IMG/VR virus record: IMGVR_UViG_3300037247_000622
Coordinates: 1 to 37,573 of that record
Direction: 5' to 3' (one strand)
DNA from: a virus
DNA length: 37,573 nucleotides
Under the pieces are notes generated by a model. It searched no databases and was not told the origin of the DNA. It was given only the letters and a program-made list of their open reading frames with translations. Shown piece after piece: positions 36,508 to 37,573 of this stretch; position 1 is the first letter of the stretch, and every line of letters starts with the position of its first letter. The position numbers and the translations under genes are program-made.

Positions 36508-36749
36508 AGCAGCCCCATCTCTTGCACACAGTCTCGACAAGCTCTTACACAATTAGTGCGGCTCCACGGCTCTCCCCCAAAGCTCATGCGCATTGAGCTA
36601 AGGTTTATAGCCGGGTCTTGCGTAATCCAATAGCACCACTGTCCGGGCCTATCACAGAACCCACAGTAGGTTGGGGTCGAACGAAAAGCACGTAATAACT
36701 TAACGTATGGCTTGCTGGAACTTGGCCCAGAGCTGGTCACTTTTACCAT
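36501..36749 (-). CDS. Zinc finger-like protein, Gly-x-x-Trp tail family (member 11)
   Basis: An 82-residue protein; ATG 36749 lies in the Trp-stop of member 12. CGFC (residues 29-32) and CRDC (about 71-74) form the knuckles; the end is VQEMGLLW. The N-terminus (TSSGPSSSKPYVKLLRAF) is clearly related to that of member 12, so the two come from a duplication. A longer insert lies between the knuckles. Confidence 0.65.
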   Translation of the reverse strand: MVKVTSSGPSSSKPYVKLLRAFRSTPTYCGFCDRPGQWCYWITQDPAINLSSMRMSFGGEPWSRTNCVRACRDCVQEMGLLW

Positions 36750-36958
36750 AGCACGCCCGCCTGACGTAGACAGTCGTCGCACATTAGACTATACTGACCT
36801 GACCCCATACTCACAAATGAGACGAGTTCATTCTTAGTCGAGCAGAAGGAACAGCTAGTACGATTGTGGCGAAATTTGCGTAACACCTCAACGAATGGCG
36901 GCTTGGTACTTGGCCCACAACCGCTTGAGGTCGGAGGTCTCTTCGTCTGAGAAGGCAT
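36743..36958 (-). CDS. Zinc finger-like protein, Gly-x-x-Trp tail family (member 12)
   Basis: About 71 residues from ATG 36958. CSFC (about residues 37-40) and CDDC (61-64) form the knuckles; the end is LRQAGVLW. Its N-terminus (TSSGCGPSTKPPFVEVLRKF) matches member 11, which supports this start even though it overlaps the ATPase end by 71 bases in another frame. Upstream starts would overlap still more. Confidence 0.6.
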   Translation of the reverse strand: MPSQTKRPPTSSGCGPSTKPPFVEVLRKFRHNRTSCSFCSTKNELVSFVSMGSGQYSLMCDDCLRQAGVLW

Positions 36959-37573
36959 TGGTCTTGTCCTTTGGCAGTCTGTTGCCTGCGAAGATACGAC
37001 GTGATGTGTCACGGCGGGTGCGGAGCTTGAAGTTAGGTGAGCCAAGACAGTAGAAGATGAACGAGAACTTGCTTGTTATGAGAGACATAGTGGAGGGGGG
37101 GAGGTCGGGCTTAATCCACGGCAACTTGAAGTCATCTTCGAGTGAGCGTTCGAGGGCAGTCACTATCAGGTGGTAGTCGCCTTCGAGCAGAGCTTCGAGT
37201 GAGTTCCTCGCGTGGTCTTTGATAGCCTTGTAGACTTGACGGCCATCCTTTATCTCCTCACGGAAGCGAGTCTCATAGAAGTTGATTAGCTCTGTGTAGT
37301 CATCTATGATGAGGGTGTTCCACTGGCCGGAGAAGAACCGCCGGGGAGCATCGAGCACGTGGTCTACTTCTCTTGCTGTCCGAACCCTCACGTAGTCTAT
37401 GCCTAGCCTCTTGAGGTGGGCCAGTTGCTCTTCAGGTTGGGTGCTAACTACTCGGATTAGTTCTGGCTCGACTATGCTGGTGGCACAGGTGGTCTTGCCG
37501 CTCTTAGTCTCTCCGAACAAGAGAATGTGCGCGTGAGCCTGGTCTAGCTCACGGGTGTTCTTGATAGCCAGTG
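36888..37573 (-). CDS. Phage AAA-type ATPase (partial, runs off the right edge)
   Basis: The frame is open to the window edge, so the true start is outside; the TTG at 37520 is too short an N-terminus. HILLFGETKSGKTTCATSI is a full Walker A, and NTLIIDDYTELIN is the Walker B. A YHLIVTALER segment and a polar C-terminal part follow. The layout matches AAA_24/Sak4-like phage ATPases, which support recombination or replication. About 227 residues are visible. Confidence 0.75.
   Translation of the reverse strand, partial: LAIKNTRELDQAHAHILLFGETKSGKTTCATSIVEPELIRVVSTQPEEQLAHLKRLGIDYVRVRTAREVDHVLDAPRRFFSGQWNTLIIDDYTELINFYETRFREEIKDGRQVYKAIKDHARNSLEALLEGDYHLIVTALERSLEDDFKLPWIKPDLPPSTMSLITSKFSFIFYCLGSPNFKLRTRRDTSRRIFAGNRLPKDKTNAFSDEETSDLKRLWAKYQAAIR

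Noticed and set aside
1-37573. Circular joining of the two window ends
   Set aside because: Joining the ends does not give the right-edge ATPase gene a normal start codon before an in-frame stop, so the window ends are not simply adjacent.
1-37573. tRNA genes, CRISPR arrays, insertion sequences, integrase
   Set aside because: I found no tRNA-like T-arm with matching acceptor ends, no regularly spaced repeats, no transposase and no integrase motif. The scattered 12-mer is not an array.

Overview
The window is most of a double-stranded DNA tailed bacteriophage genome, probably a podovirus. It holds a terminase pair, a portal, a scaffold, an N4-gp56-like major capsid protein, a nozzle-like tail protein, two beta-helix fibre or spike proteins and several large internal virion proteins. 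No tail-tube or tape-measure series is visible. The host is a bacterium that cannot be named from this sequence. Promoters look like sigma70 with an extended -10, Shine-Dalgarno sites are classical (AAGGAG), the code is standard, and CTAG is not avoided. Signal peptides and an RlpA-like enzyme make a Gram-negative host plausible, but that is inference.

Left end (1-1.87 kb): a mostly non-coding control region rich in CTAG. It carries a leftward promoter, a rightward promoter, a winged-helix-like gene, a 55-residue gene with a hairpin terminator, an AT-rich block with inverted repeats and TTAGA repeats, a G-quadruplex-capable run, and a strong promoter followed by a structured leader. A 56-residue zinc-ribbon gene opens the late operon.

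Rightward late block (1.87-25.97 kb): virion and fibre proteins, small terminase, a DUF6496-like basic protein, holin and membrane protein, large terminase, portal, scaffold (with its own promoter), capsid, decoration-like proteins, neck adaptor, tailspike, nozzle, then the ejection proteins. Genes are tightly packed and often overlap.

Leftward early block (37.57-25.94 kb): about 34 tiled genes for replication and nucleotide metabolism. They include a fused uracil-DNA glycosylase/family A polymerase, a RepA-like ATPase, a separate 3'-5' exonuclease, an ssDNA-binding protein candidate, a deoxyribosyltransferase, a dATP/dGTP diphosphohydrolase-like protein, a ClpP-like protease, an M15 peptidase and an RlpA-like protein. 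An AAA ATPase runs off the right edge.

The most striking feature is scattered through this block. At least twelve short, mostly zinc-finger-like proteins end in the same pattern: a Cys-x2-Cys/His knuckle, then Gly-x-x-Trp-stop. At eight junctions, seven of them after family members and one after a finger-less protein with the same tail, the terminal Trp codon and stop also supply the ATG of the next gene. A second unusual signal is a 12-mer, CTGCTCTCAGGT, present five times and always on the + strand, whatever the local gene orientation.
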